From CBDCUQ01 sp965222835 (lineage in GTDB: Bacteria; Pseudomonadota; Alphaproteobacteria; Rhizobiales; Hyphomicrobiaceae): a stretch of DNA of 64,000 nt. The notes under the pieces were generated by a model that saw nothing but the letters and a program-made list of their open reading frames with translations, was not told the DNA's origin and ran no database searches. The stretch covers positions 1,426,001 to 1,490,000 of the forward strand of contig CBDCUQ010000004.1 in assembly GCA_965222835.1 (NCBI GenBank). Reading direction: 5' to 3'. Shown here one piece after another: positions 55,889-64,000 of the stretch. Each line of letters starts with the position of its first letter. The first letter of the stretch is position 1. The position numbers and the translations under genes are program-made.

Positions 55889-58627
55889 TCATTGCCAGGT
55901 TCGAACAATGGGGGCCGCAATCTTGGCATTGGCGGCGCGGGTGATGGCAAGCGCCTTGCTGGTGGCCGGGTGGATATAACGCACCCGCACGCGCTCCCAG
56001 AACGTGTAGTCGTTTAGTCGTGACGCCTCGAGGAGACGCAACCCGGTTGCTGCTAGAAACGGCAAGCTTTGCAAGGCCAAGACACCTGCAAAGAGATTGT
56101 AGGCCTTGACGTCGTTGATATTGCTTCCGTACAGGGCCGCCGCGCCGGCCGCGAGCAAGCCCCCCACTGCGGCTTCACCCGTTACGATGCGGCAAGCGTT
56201 GCATTTCTCCGCGCCGCCTTTGGCTGTGACGATAAAGGGAAGCCTGTTGCGTACCAGGCCGCATATGACGGCACGTGCAATTGTCCGCTGCACGGACATG
56301 GCGGCAACGAGTGCGCCTGCCATGTCCTTCATGGATCGCCTGCTGCGGAGGCGGTAAAGGACCGTGAAATGCACAAGCGCAACGGCAAAACTCGCGACAA
56401 TAGGAACGGTGAGAATGGCATTGGGCACCGCCGCATCAAAAAAGAGTATGAATGGCAGCATCACCAGATTGAACAGTGCCACTGCCACACCGACGCTTTC
56501 TGCGCCGAGCCATCCCGCCCAACCAAGCGCGAACTCGCGGCGTTGATCGTGCGTCAAGTTGCTGGCACCCGGTACAAACTGGCGCCAATGCTTCTTGATA
56601 ATTTGCACGCCGCCATAGGCCCAGCGATGGCGTTGCTTGCGGAAGGCTTCAAGTGTGTCGGGGAGGAGACCATGGCCGAAGCGCGTGTGCGTGTAGTGGA
56701 TTTGCCAACCCTGTTCCAGAAGCGTCAGGCCGAGATCGGAGTCTTCGCAGATGGTGTCGCTTGACCAGCTGCCTGCCTCCTCCAATGCTTGGCGGCGGAT
56801 CAGGCACATGGTTCCATGCACGATAAGGGCATTGACCTCGTTTCGCTGGACCATGCCAATGTCGAAAAATCCCGCGTACTCGCTGTTCATTGCGGCATGG
56901 ACGGGGCTGCGTGCGCCATCCCGGTGATCTTGGGGTGCTTGTACCAGGCCGACGCGCGCATCCCCGAAATACGGCACAAGAGTGCTCAGCCAATCCGGGC
57001 CTACAACATAGTCAGCATCGAGTACGCCGATGATCTGGGCCCTCGGCGACGTTTGGTTCAGCGCTTGCCTCAGGGCTCCGGCTTTAAAGCCTTCAAGGCC
57101 TTCGACGCGAACAAATTTGAATCGGCGCCCCAATTGCCGGCAGCGGGTCTTAACCGGCCGCCATAGAGCCGGATCCGGCGTGTTGTTGACGACGACGATG
57201 CATTCAAAGTCCGGATAGTCGAGTGCTGCAACGGACTCAAGCGTTGCGATCAACATGTGGGGTGGTTCGCAATGTGCCGGAACGTGGATCGAAACCATGG
57301 GCCGACGCTGACGAGACGCAAATTGACGAGCCTCGTCCGCAATAAGACGCTGGGGCATGCGTCCGAAGACGATAGCGGCGAACTCCTCAATGCGGACAAG
57401 CACGAAGAGGGCAAGCGGAACAAGGAGCAAGACGCCGGCCGCATACGCGAAGGCCGCGCCGGGAACGAAATAGTGCTCGAACCAATACGCTGCCACTGCA
57501 GCCGCCCAGGCTCCTACGCCGTTGGCGGCAATGGCCATACATGCCGCCTGCATGAGTGTTGTGGCCGAATGCGTGAGGATTGGAATCGAGAGCAATAGGC
57601 CGAGGAGCAGCGCCAATCCGGCATGTTTCCAATAGTCGTGGGCCAGGATCGGACCGGCCCAAGACATCTTCGGCTCCCGATTGGTATCGAACACACCCCA
57701 ATATGGCCCGACACTTCCTTCGAAGGACTTCCAAGGCTGATCGATGGCTTCGATGATGTTGTAGTCAATGCCGTAAGCGTCAGCGCTCGCCACGAAGCGG
57801 CGCAAGACTTCGGCTTGTTTGCGGCGACCGGGAACGGCAGATTTGAGGTTGTGCCCGGCGCTTGGCCAGCCGAATTCGGCAATGACAATCCGCTTTCCGG
57901 GATAGGCGTCTCGCAACTTGTTGTAGATGATGACGGCTTGGTCGGCCGCCTTTTCCGCAGTGATGCCCTCCCAGTAGGGGAGAACGTGGGCCGCAATGTA
58001 GTCGGCGGCTGAGGCGAGCTCGGGATGTTCCAGCCAGACGTTCCAAATCTCGCCCGTTGTTACTGGGACGGAAACGGCGCGCTTGACGTTGCCGATCAAT
58101 TTCACGAGTTCCTCAACGGTCTGCTCGCCGCGGAAAATGGTTTCGTTGCCGACAAACACGCTTTGAACGTTGGGATGTTGGTTGGCGAGGCCGATGACGC
58201 TTCCGATTTCGCGCGTGTTTCGGTCTGTATTCTTGTCGATCCAGGCACCGATGGACGCCTTGAGCCCGAATTCGCTTGCGATACCTGCTACACGTTCGGC
58301 CCCTGCCGTCGATGAATAGGTGCGAACGGCGCGGGTAGAGGGGGCCAGCTTCTCGAGATCGCTGCGGATGCGCTCAGCGTGTGCGACGTCCCCGTTTTCA
58401 GCGCCAGTATTCGCTTCGAACGGTGCATAGGACAGGCTTTGCAGCGGAGTACGAACGTCCGGTGCGGATGCCTCACTCCTCAAGGCAACCCAGAGACCGG
58501 CGTGCAGACCTAGGACGACGGCGATTGCAGCCACTGTAAGAGAGCGCATTGCTAATCCGACGTTTGACGAAGACTTCAGACGTTCGGCCAATCCGACAGA
58601 TTTGCTCGCATTTGTACGAAGCAACAT
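55889..58627 (-). CDS. ndvB: NdvB-type beta-glucan synthase: GH17 domain fused to GT2 glycosyltransferase
   Basis: A 912-residue inner-membrane protein (an ATG at 58549 would shorten it by 26 residues). Residues about 75-330 form a GH17 beta-1,3-glucanase-like domain with the two catalytic Glu in VFVGNETIFRGE and IVIAEFGWPSAGHN. Membrane helices follow, then a GT2 processive glycosyltransferase: VVNNTPDPALW, DADYVVGPDWLS (DxD), ICEDSDLGLTLL (ED) and RKQRHRWAYGG (QxxRW). Four or more C-terminal helices end it. In Bradyrhizobium such proteins make cyclic or branched beta-1,3/1,6-glucans of the periplasm. An NdvD-like gene sits just upstream. Confidence 0.88.
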   Translation of the reverse strand: MLLRTNASKSVGLAERLKSSSNVGLAMRSLTVAAIAVVLGLHAGLWVALRSEASAPDVRTPLQSLSYAPFEANTGAENGDVAHAERIRSDLEKLAPSTRAVRTYSSTAGAERVAGIASEFGLKASIGAWIDKNTDRNTREIGSVIGLANQHPNVQSVFVGNETIFRGEQTVEELVKLIGNVKRAVSVPVTTGEIWNVWLEHPELASAADYIAAHVLPYWEGITAEKAADQAVIIYNKLRDAYPGKRIVIAEFGWPSAGHNLKSAVPGRRKQAEVLRRFVASADAYGIDYNIIEAIDQPWKSFEGSVGPYWGVFDTNREPKMSWAGPILAHDYWKHAGLALLLGLLLSIPILTHSATTLMQAACMAIAANGVGAWAAAVAAYWFEHYFVPGAAFAYAAGVLLLVPLALFVLVRIEEFAAIVFGRMPQRLIADEARQFASRQRRPMVSIHVPAHCEPPHMLIATLESVAALDYPDFECIVVVNNTPDPALWRPVKTRCRQLGRRFKFVRVEGLEGFKAGALRQALNQTSPRAQIIGVLDADYVVGPDWLSTLVPYFGDARVGLVQAPQDHRDGARSPVHAAMNSEYAGFFDIGMVQRNEVNALIVHGTMCLIRRQALEEAGSWSSDTICEDSDLGLTLLEQGWQIHYTHTRFGHGLLPDTLEAFRKQRHRWAYGGVQIIKKHWRQFVPGASNLTHDQRREFALGWAGWLGAESVGVAVALFNLVMLPFILFFDAAVPNAILTVPIVASFAVALVHFTVLYRLRSRRSMKDMAGALVAAMSVQRTIARAVICGLVRNRLPFIVTAKGGAEKCNACRIVTGEAAVGGLLAAGAAALYGSNINDVKAYNLFAGVLALQSLPFLAATGLRLLEASRLNDYTFWERVRVRYIHPATSKALAITRAANAKIAAPIVRTWQ

Positions 58628-58771
58628 CCGGATTCGGCTGCCGCGAGACCGCGTGTTCTTTGATTGAGCATTGACGCGGTATCTGTGTCGAAAGCAGGGC
58701 GTTCAGCCATCGTGCGCGTGCTGCGTCGCTGAGCCGCCGACGGTTTCTTTTTGATCAGAGTGGAGGAAAGT

Positions 58772-59284
58772 CTACTCGGTCACCTTCGCCTTTTTTGCAC
58801 GATCAGCGGATTTGGTGAGCGCCGCGGATGACGGATCAAAGTCTGGACGCACCCAGCAGTTGTGCACACGCTTGTTCAATTTCTCGGATGCTTTGGGATT
58901 GAGATCTCCTTGACGCACGATACAGCGAAAAGCCTTTTGAATGTGTGCGGGCGGACACTTGAAGCCGGTGTAGAGTTTGCGATGTAAGGCGGCTGTATTG
59001 AGATCATCCCGCCATAAGAGAGTGACAATACGCCTTCCGATCCAGACACATTCCGGGTGTGCGGCGGGACCTTTGAGAAGCCGCGCGGCTTCGGCAATTT
59101 CCCGGTTCACCTTAGGAGGCTTTGTCGGCGCCGGTGCGTCCGTTTCAGCCTGCCTTGCGTCCTTTCCCGAGGCGTCGCCCGATTGCGCTTGCGCTGAGGT
59201 GCCCGCAAATACTGCGGTTGCGATCGCTGTTGCGACGGCAGCTCGAAGCGCACGTCTCTTATGATCTTTCGACGCTACAAACAT
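58772..59284 (-). CDS. NdvD-like exported protein (beta-1,3/1,6-glucan synthesis associated)
   Basis: A 170-residue protein from the ATG at 59284, with a basic N-terminus and signal-like segment (RAAVATAIATAVFAGTSAQA). The mature part has CVWIGRRIVTLLWRDDLNTAALHRKLYTGFKCPPAHIQKAFRCIV, which matches the small exported proteins annotated as beta-1,3/1,6-glucan biosynthesis proteins beside ndvB in Bradyrhizobium. Three or four Cys are conserved in that block. It sits 144 bp upstream of the ndvB-type gene on the same strand. Role inferred from family and position. Confidence 0.68.
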   Translation of the reverse strand: MFVASKDHKRRALRAAVATAIATAVFAGTSAQAQSGDASGKDARQAETDAPAPTKPPKVNREIAEAARLLKGPAAHPECVWIGRRIVTLLWRDDLNTAALHRKLYTGFKCPPAHIQKAFRCIVRQGDLNPKASEKLNKRVHNCWVRPDFDPSSAALTKSADRAKKAKVTE

Positions 59285-60031
59285 GGCCTGTTGGTCGATC
59301 TCCAGTTCTTGGGCACACACGCGCAGGGCCTGCCCATCGTGCGCGCGTTGTCATTTCTTCACGTGCATACTCAAACCGGATTGGGTCTGTAATCGGGCGC
59401 ATTGTCCTGCTGCGACGGGCAATACTTGCTAGAGACGCGCATGCCGATTTCTTGGGCAGCTTACTCTGTCGGTTGGCGCCATTTCAGGGCGCGTCGGTCG
59501 TGCCATCCCCGCACGTAATGCACACAGTGTTGACAACCCATCGTGTCACACTCCGCCTGAGCTATATGTTGTGCAGACTGCTCAATCTCGCGTCATCGTG
59601 GACGCGTTCGGCTATGGTTAAAAGTCCTACGCAATTCAGCTCGTTGAGTGCACTTCGCGCGCAATTCGGAGGCGATTTGTAAGAGCTTCTCTTCACCGGA
59701 TGGCGACACTCTACTGACTTATCCTCGGGTGTGACCCTAGCCTCTCAGTCGCCGGTCCGAAGTGTTGTGTGGCACAAATGGGGCGGTCTATTTCCCATTA
59801 TTTTTCAATATCTTAAGGGGGCTCTATGATTTCGTTGCAAGAGCGCCACAGAGGGTCTGAAATCCGTCTAAAACGTCGTTAAAGTGGTTTCGCCCTCACT
59901 CGAGTTCTGCGTAGTATCTATGCCCGAAGCGGTGATTCGGTCCACTCGTGCTGCCGCTGAGCGAGATGTGTGCGTGTTGACGTTGGTTGCGTCAAGCGCC
60001 CGTTAGAAGTGAAGTAGACGGGAGAAGGTAA
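59285..60031. other. Gene-free leader region of porin 1
   Basis: About 750 bp with ORFs on both strands but no family signal. It must carry the divergent promoters of the NdvD-like gene and of porin 1. AGACGGGAGAAGG provides a good ribosome-binding site for the porin. I cannot place -35/-10 boxes with confidence. Confidence 0.45.
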
Positions 60032-61414
60032 ATGACAAAGTATAGCCTCAGCGCCTTGGTGGCGGCCGGCCTGCTCGCAGGCGCTGCTACGACGGCGTCC
60101 GCAGCCGACCTCGGGGGGAATTGCTGCGCCGACCTCGAAGAGCGCATCGCTGAACTTGAGGCCACCACGGCTCGCAAGGGCAACCGCAAGGTCAGCCTGA
60201 CGATCTCGGGTTGGGTCACCCAGAACGTGATGTGGTGGGACGACGGCCAAGAGAGTAACGTGTACGTTACCGACTCGGGCTCGGTCTCGATCGGCACCCA
60301 CGTGAGATTTGCCGGCCAAGCTCAGATCGCACCCGGCTGGTCGGCTGGTTACAACATCAACATCGAGCTCATGGATAATGACTCGCTCGGCATCGACCAG
60401 GACAACGGCGGTGACGGCGGCAACGTCTTCGGCAACGTCCAGGGCGGCATCGGCAGCGGCGTCGTTTCGATCGAAAACTCCTACTGGTGGGTCAAGAGCG
60501 AACAGCTCGGCCGGGTCAGCGTTGGTAAGCAGTCTTCGGCTGCGGACAACCAGGCGATCATCGTCGACGGTTCGGGCTCGCTGGTTCCGGCGAACTACGT
60601 TCTCTATGACGTCCGCGCCTTCTTCCTGTCCGTAAATGGCGTGAGATTCGGCGCCAGCGCCGCAGGCGGTAACGCTCGGTGGCTTGACATTGCCGACTGT
60701 GCGCCGAACGGTGGCGCGGTTGCAGGCGACTGCGACGGTTATCCGCTCGACTCGGTCCGCTACGATTCTCCGACGTTCGGCGGGTTCTCGTTCTCGGCCT
60801 CTTGGGGCGAGGATGATATGTGGGCGGTGTCCGCGCGCTTCGCCGGTGAGTTTGGTGGCTTCAAGCTTGCTGTTGCCGGTGCCTACAACGAGTCGACGGA
60901 CGAAACGGGCGCCTTCAGTGTCGGGCCAGTATTCGGTCTGGTTCATGAAGCCTCGGCCTGGCAGGTCGGTGCTTATATCCAGCACGTCGGATCGGGCATC
61001 TTCCTCTACGGTGCTTATGCCGAGGAAGAGCAGGACGCTGGCTTCGATGTCAACGATCCGGAAGGCGATATGTGGTATGTGAAGGCTGGTATCCGTCAGC
61101 GCTGGAGCTCGCTCGGTCATACGGTTATTTACGGTGAGTATGGCCGTGACGAGGACAAGATCTCGAGCGCACTGGCCACCACGGCTTATGGTGTAACTGG
61201 CTCCGAGCTTGAGCGTTACGGCGTTGGTATCGTGCAAGAGATCGATGCGGCTGCGATGTCCATGTGGCTCGCCTGGCGGCACTATGAAGGCGATATCACG
61301 TGTACCGATCATGCCGGCAGCGCCCAGCTATGCGATAACGAGCTCGGTGGGTTCGGAACTCACTCGCTCGATGAGTTCGACCTCATCAAAGGTGGCGCTC
61401 TGATCAACTTCTAA
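60032..61414 (+). CDS. Outer-membrane porin (alphaproteobacterial porin family), copy 1
   Basis: A 460-residue trimeric-barrel porin. Signal peptide LSALVAAGLLAGAATTASA is followed by ADLGGNCCADLEERIAELEATTARKG, a short Cys-Cys and coiled-coil segment seen in Rhizobiales porins. Then come VSLTISGWVTQNVMWWDDG and many aromatic-edged strands (SSYGY-like), ending ...LIKGGALINF with the terminal Phe needed for barrel assembly. It has a near-identical paralogue 1.3 kb downstream. Strong terminator at 61446-61480. The opposite strand has a long ORF (59918-61312) which I treat as a shadow. Confidence 0.92.
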   Translation: MTKYSLSALVAAGLLAGAATTASAADLGGNCCADLEERIAELEATTARKGNRKVSLTISGWVTQNVMWWDDGQESNVYVTDSGSVSIGTHVRFAGQAQIAPGWSAGYNINIELMDNDSLGIDQDNGGDGGNVFGNVQGGIGSGVVSIENSYWWVKSEQLGRVSVGKQSSAADNQAIIVDGSGSLVPANYVLYDVRAFFLSVNGVRFGASAAGGNARWLDIADCAPNGGAVAGDCDGYPLDSVRYDSPTFGGFSFSASWGEDDMWAVSARFAGEFGGFKLAVAGAYNESTDETGAFSVGPVFGLVHEASAWQVGAYIQHVGSGIFLYGAYAEEEQDAGFDVNDPEGDMWYVKAGIRQRWSSLGHTVIYGEYGRDEDKISSALATTAYGVTGSELERYGVGIVQEIDAAAMSMWLAWRHYEGDITCTDHAGSAQLCDNELGGFGTHSLDEFDLIKGGALINF

Positions 61415-61445
61415 TCCGAAGCTGATTTGAACCGAGAAAATTGGG

Positions 61446-61480
61446 AAGCCGCTCCGAAAGGGGCGGCTTTCTTCTTTGTT
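61446..61480 (+). terminator. Rho-independent terminator of porin 1
   Basis: AAGCCGCTCC-GAAA-GGGGCGGCTT forms a 10-bp stem with a GNRA tetraloop, followed by a T-rich tail (TCTTCTTTGTT). It lies 31 bp after the stop. Confidence 0.92.
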
Positions 61481-61624
61481 TGTGGAGCACTTACTTGCGA
61501 GAACCCTCTTACGTCAGACTTAACCTCACCGGACGGCCCCTGCCCACCCCCGGGCGTGGGTGGTACTGTTGGAGGCCGGTCAATTTAGTAGCTCGAACCA
61601 CGCACTCCTCGGCCCAACGCTGTT

Positions 61625-61806
61625 GTCATCCCGGGGCTTGACCCCGGGATCCAGGGTTCGGCCGAGTTTAATTCTTCGCTCAAAAAGCAGCTGGCAGCCG
61701 CGGACGGGACGAAGGTTGCGGCCACGCGATGCTCCCGAGTTCTAGCAGTCGAGGGTACAGGCGCGCTGGATCCCGGCATTGAATGCCGGGATGACAATGG
61801 AGGGGT
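61625..61806. repeat. Palindromic intergenic repeat element, diverged copy
   Basis: It begins GTCATCCCGGGGCTTGACCC, itself palindromic, and ends with GGCATTGAATGCCGGGATGAC followed by AATGGAGGGGT. The ends are inverted relative to each other (GTCATCCCGG and CCGGGATGAC). The interior differs from the two later copies. This is the class of small GTCATCCCGG repeats common between alphaproteobacterial genes. Confidence 0.8.
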
Positions 61807-61847
61807 GCGAGAACGCCATATCCGTCGCAGCGGTCGTGGAATACACA

Positions 61848-62072
61848 ACTGTCATCCCGGGGCTTGACCCCGGGATCCACAGTTCAACTGGCTCCAGCAT
61901 TTCGCTCAAAACAAAGACCGTCGGGGGCCGGACCGGGGTGTGGCACGGGGCGCTCCCGCGCTCTAACTTTCGAGATACAGGCGCCCTGGATCCCGGCATT
62001 GAATGCCGGGATGACAATGGAGGGGTTCGCCGGGATGACAATAGCGCCGGGTGGTGGAGCGGGCTGGCCAGG
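61848..62072. repeat. 225-bp direct repeat, copy 1
   Basis: This unit contains the same GTCATCCCGG...CCGGGATGAC framework as the element at 61625 plus a second GCCGGGATGACAATAG tail. It is identical to 62084-62308 except for one base (GTGGTGG here, GTGGGGG there). Confidence 0.92.
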
Positions 62073-62083
62073 CGATCATCGCC

Positions 62084-62308
62084 ACTGTCATCCCGGGGCT
62101 TGACCCCGGGATCCACAGTTCAACTGGCTCCAGCATTTCGCTCAAAACAAAGACCGTCGGGGGCCGGACCGGGGTGTGGCACGGGGCGCTCCCGCGCTCT
62201 AACTTTCGAGATACAGGCGCCCTGGATCCCGGCATTGAATGCCGGGATGACAATGGAGGGGTTCGCCGGGATGACAATAGCGCCGGGTGGGGGAGCGGGC
62301 TGGCCAGG
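62084..62308. repeat. 225-bp direct repeat, copy 2
   Basis: This is the second copy of 61848-62072, 236 bp downstream, with an 11-bp spacer (CGATCATCGCC). Only one substitution separates the copies, so the duplication is recent. Short ORFs here (translations with PGLDPGIH or PALNAGMT) are products of the repeat, not genes. Confidence 0.92.
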
Positions 62309-62717
62309 TGCGTCAACGTAAGTTGGACATGCTTTAGTGTCGCGGGTTTGCTCTTATCATGGCGCGGACTGGGGTCATTCGGCCCGCAACAGGCCCGGGG
62401 TCCACACACGGCTTATCCCTCGCTCCATTCACAGGCATGCCTGTGCCGTCAGGGCCGATTTGAGCCCGCTTCGAGCCTTAAGTTGCAGAGACTCCCCGGC
62501 GTTTCGTGGCGATTGAGCCACACGATTCCCGCTGACCGCGGGAAAAATGCCCTTGGTAATTGTTGCAAGAGGGAGAATCACTGAATCTCCAGCCACGGCG
62601 AGCCGAGGGAGTCTCGTGCCCGTCACCTATCGAAGAGCGCGGCCTGGTTTGCGTTTCGCGTCTGAGTTCCGGCGTAGTCCGCCATCTCGATTGCCAACGC
62701 AGATTGGGAGAAGGTCT
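62309..62717. other. Leader region of porin 2
   Basis: About 400 bp without a gene between the repeats and porin 2. It is unrelated to the leader of porin 1 except for the last bases (GGGAGAAGGT before the ATG). No promoter boxes are called. Confidence 0.45.
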
Positions 62718-64000
62718 ATGATGAAATTTAGCCTGAGCGCGCTCGCGGCGGCTGGCCTTATGGCTGGTTTTGCGACGAGTGCGTCCGCAGCAGACCTCGG
62801 GGGGAATTGCTGCGCTGACCTCGAAGAGCGCATCGCCGAGCTCGAGGCCACGACCGCCCGTAAGGGCAACCGCAAAGTCAGCCTGACGATCTCGGGCTGG
62901 GTTACGCAGAACGTGATGTGGTGGGACGATGGCCACGAGAGCAACGTTTACGTGACGGATTCGGGCTCGGTCTCGATCGGCACGCACGTGAAGTTCTCCG
63001 GCCAAGCCCAGATCGCACCCGGCTGGTCTGCTGGTTATGTTCTCAACATCGAGATCATGGACAATGACTCGCTCGGCGTGAACCAATTCAACGGCGGTGA
63101 CGGCAACAACGTCTTCGCGGCTGTTCAGTCCGGCGGTGCTGTTTCGGTCGAGAACTCCTACTGGTTCATCAAGAGCGATCAGCTTGGCCGCTTCAGCGTT
63201 GGTAAGCAGTCTTCGGCTGCTGACAACCAGGCGATCATCGTCGACGGTTCGGGCTCGCTGGTTCCTGCGAACTACGTTCTTTATGACGTGCGCGCTTTCG
63301 CTCTGCGCTCGGGTGGTGCTTATCTGCCGTTCGCCTGGCTCGACCTTGCTGACTGTGCGCCGAACGGTGGTGCGGTTGCTGGTGACTGCGACGGCTATCC
63401 GCTCGACTCGGTCCGCTACGATTCTCCGACGTTCGCTGGGTTCGGTTTCTCGGCCTCTTGGGGCGAGGACGACATGTGGGCGATCTCGCTGCGTTACGCC
63501 GGTGAGTTCGGCGGCATCAAGCTTGCCGTTGCCGGTGCTTACAACGAGAGCACGGACGAAACGGGTCCGTTCAGCGTCGGTCAGGTGTTCGCGACGGGTC
63601 ACGAGGCTTCTGCCTGGCAGGTTGGTGCCTTCATCCAGCACGTTCCGACGGGTCTGTTCATCTACGGCGCGTATGCCGCGGAAGAGCAGGACTTCGGCTT
63701 CTGGGCCACCGATCCTGAAGGCGACATGTGGTACATCAAGGCCGGTATCCGCGGCCGTTGGAACCCGCATGGCGCAACCGTCATCTACGGTGAGTACGGC
63801 AACGATGACGACAAGATCTCGACGTTCCTGGCTGGCGCAGGTGCCACGAGTGCTGAGCTTGAGCGCTACGGCATCGGTGTCGTGCAGGAGATCGACGCGG
63901 CTGCTATGAGCATGTGGATCGCTTGGCGGCATTACGAGGGTGACATCACCTGTGATGATGCTGCTGGTGCTGCTCTCGGCTGTGCAGCCTCTGGTCTCGT
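62718..64000 (+). CDS. Outer-membrane porin, copy 2 (truncated by the window end)
   Basis: This is a partial gene: 427 codons are visible and no stop occurs before base 64000. It begins MMKFSLSALAAAGLMAGFATSASA and continues ADLGGNCCADLEERIAELEATTARKG identically to porin 1. Long stretches of the barrel are the same. Differences cluster in predicted loop segments, for example VNQFNGGDGNNVFAAVQSG against the porin 1 loop, and YLPFAWLDLADC against ARWLDIADC. GGGAGAAGG lies upstream of the tandem ATGs. Differential expression of the two copies is plausible but not shown. Confidence 0.9.
   Translation, partial: MMKFSLSALAAAGLMAGFATSASAADLGGNCCADLEERIAELEATTARKGNRKVSLTISGWVTQNVMWWDDGHESNVYVTDSGSVSIGTHVKFSGQAQIAPGWSAGYVLNIEIMDNDSLGVNQFNGGDGNNVFAAVQSGGAVSVENSYWFIKSDQLGRFSVGKQSSAADNQAIIVDGSGSLVPANYVLYDVRAFALRSGGAYLPFAWLDLADCAPNGGAVAGDCDGYPLDSVRYDSPTFAGFGFSASWGEDDMWAISLRYAGEFGGIKLAVAGAYNESTDETGPFSVGQVFATGHEASAWQVGAFIQHVPTGLFIYGAYAAEEQDFGFWATDPEGDMWYIKAGIRGRWNPHGATVIYGEYGNDDDKISTFLAGAGATSAELERYGIGVVQEIDAAAMSMWIAWRHYEGDITCDDAAGAALGCAASGL

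Noticed and set aside
59918..61312. 464-codon ORF antisense to porin 1 (and a similar 484-codon ORF at 62478-63932 antisense to porin 2)
   Set aside because: They resemble each other only because the porins beneath do. They have no family motifs, signal or ribosome site, and arise from strong codon bias of highly expressed porin genes.
61585..62409. Short ORFs with translations containing PGLDPGIH, PGSSPGMT or PALNAGMT
   Set aside because: These peptides come from the GTCATCCCGG palindromic repeats and are familiar annotation artefacts.

Overview
The window reads as a chromosome segment of an alphaproteobacterium of the order Hyphomicrobiales. Family-level placement near Hyphomicrobiaceae or Methyloligellaceae is my inference from gene content and protein style. 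Supporting signs are the glnB-glnA pair, the monofunctional carB, an NdvB-type GH17-GT2 beta-glucan synthase, Rhizobiales-type porins, GTCATCCCGG intergenic repeats and a generally high-GC background.

Layout. The first 11 kb are mostly household genes: the tail of an acetyltransferase, ettA, a 2OG-Fe(II) oxygenase coupled to a CPBP protease, an ELM1-type glycosyltransferase, an Lrp regulator, greA, carB and two tandem exported LolA-like paralogues. A tRNA-Thr(TGT) at 11.17 kb is followed at once by an AT-richer accessory region (about 11.4-27.1 kb) devoted to surface polysaccharide. One arm (minus strand) has a sulfotransferase, a sulfotransferase-glycosyltransferase fusion, a polysialyltransferase-like protein and a PglK-like ABC flippase. 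A second arm (plus strand) is an operon with a GT-B transferase, a CMP-nonulosonate synthetase fused to a PseG-like hydrolase, and a NeuB/PseI-type synthase. Around them lie an FGE-like protein without catalytic cysteines, a dimethylformamidase-beta-like protein, and an HPr-kinase-like plus APH-kinase pair. Together they look like the activation, transfer, export and sulfation part of a nonulosonic-acid-containing glycan. The early sugar-nucleotide steps are not in the window.

From 27.5 to 50 kb the content is mainly core: a DUF2946 gene with a His/Met-rich outer-membrane protein (probably metal-related), cytochrome b561-YceI, a CPA1 Na+/H+ antiporter, nnrE-nnrD, glnB-glnA (with a good sigma-54 promoter match), a DUF4846 protein, bolA-grxD, a duplicated PqiA-like protein, rpsD, trmJ with a long N-terminal extension, icd divergent from it, comEC, gltX and gltA.

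The last 14 kb are cell-envelope genes. A 1765-residue exported protein ends in EGF-like Cys repeats and 17 tandem 22-residue Cys/Lys/Gly/Trp repeats. It is followed by an NdvB-type beta-glucan synthase with an NdvD-like partner, and by two paralogous porins separated by a 225-bp tandem duplication built from palindromic intergenic repeats. The second porin runs off the end of the window.
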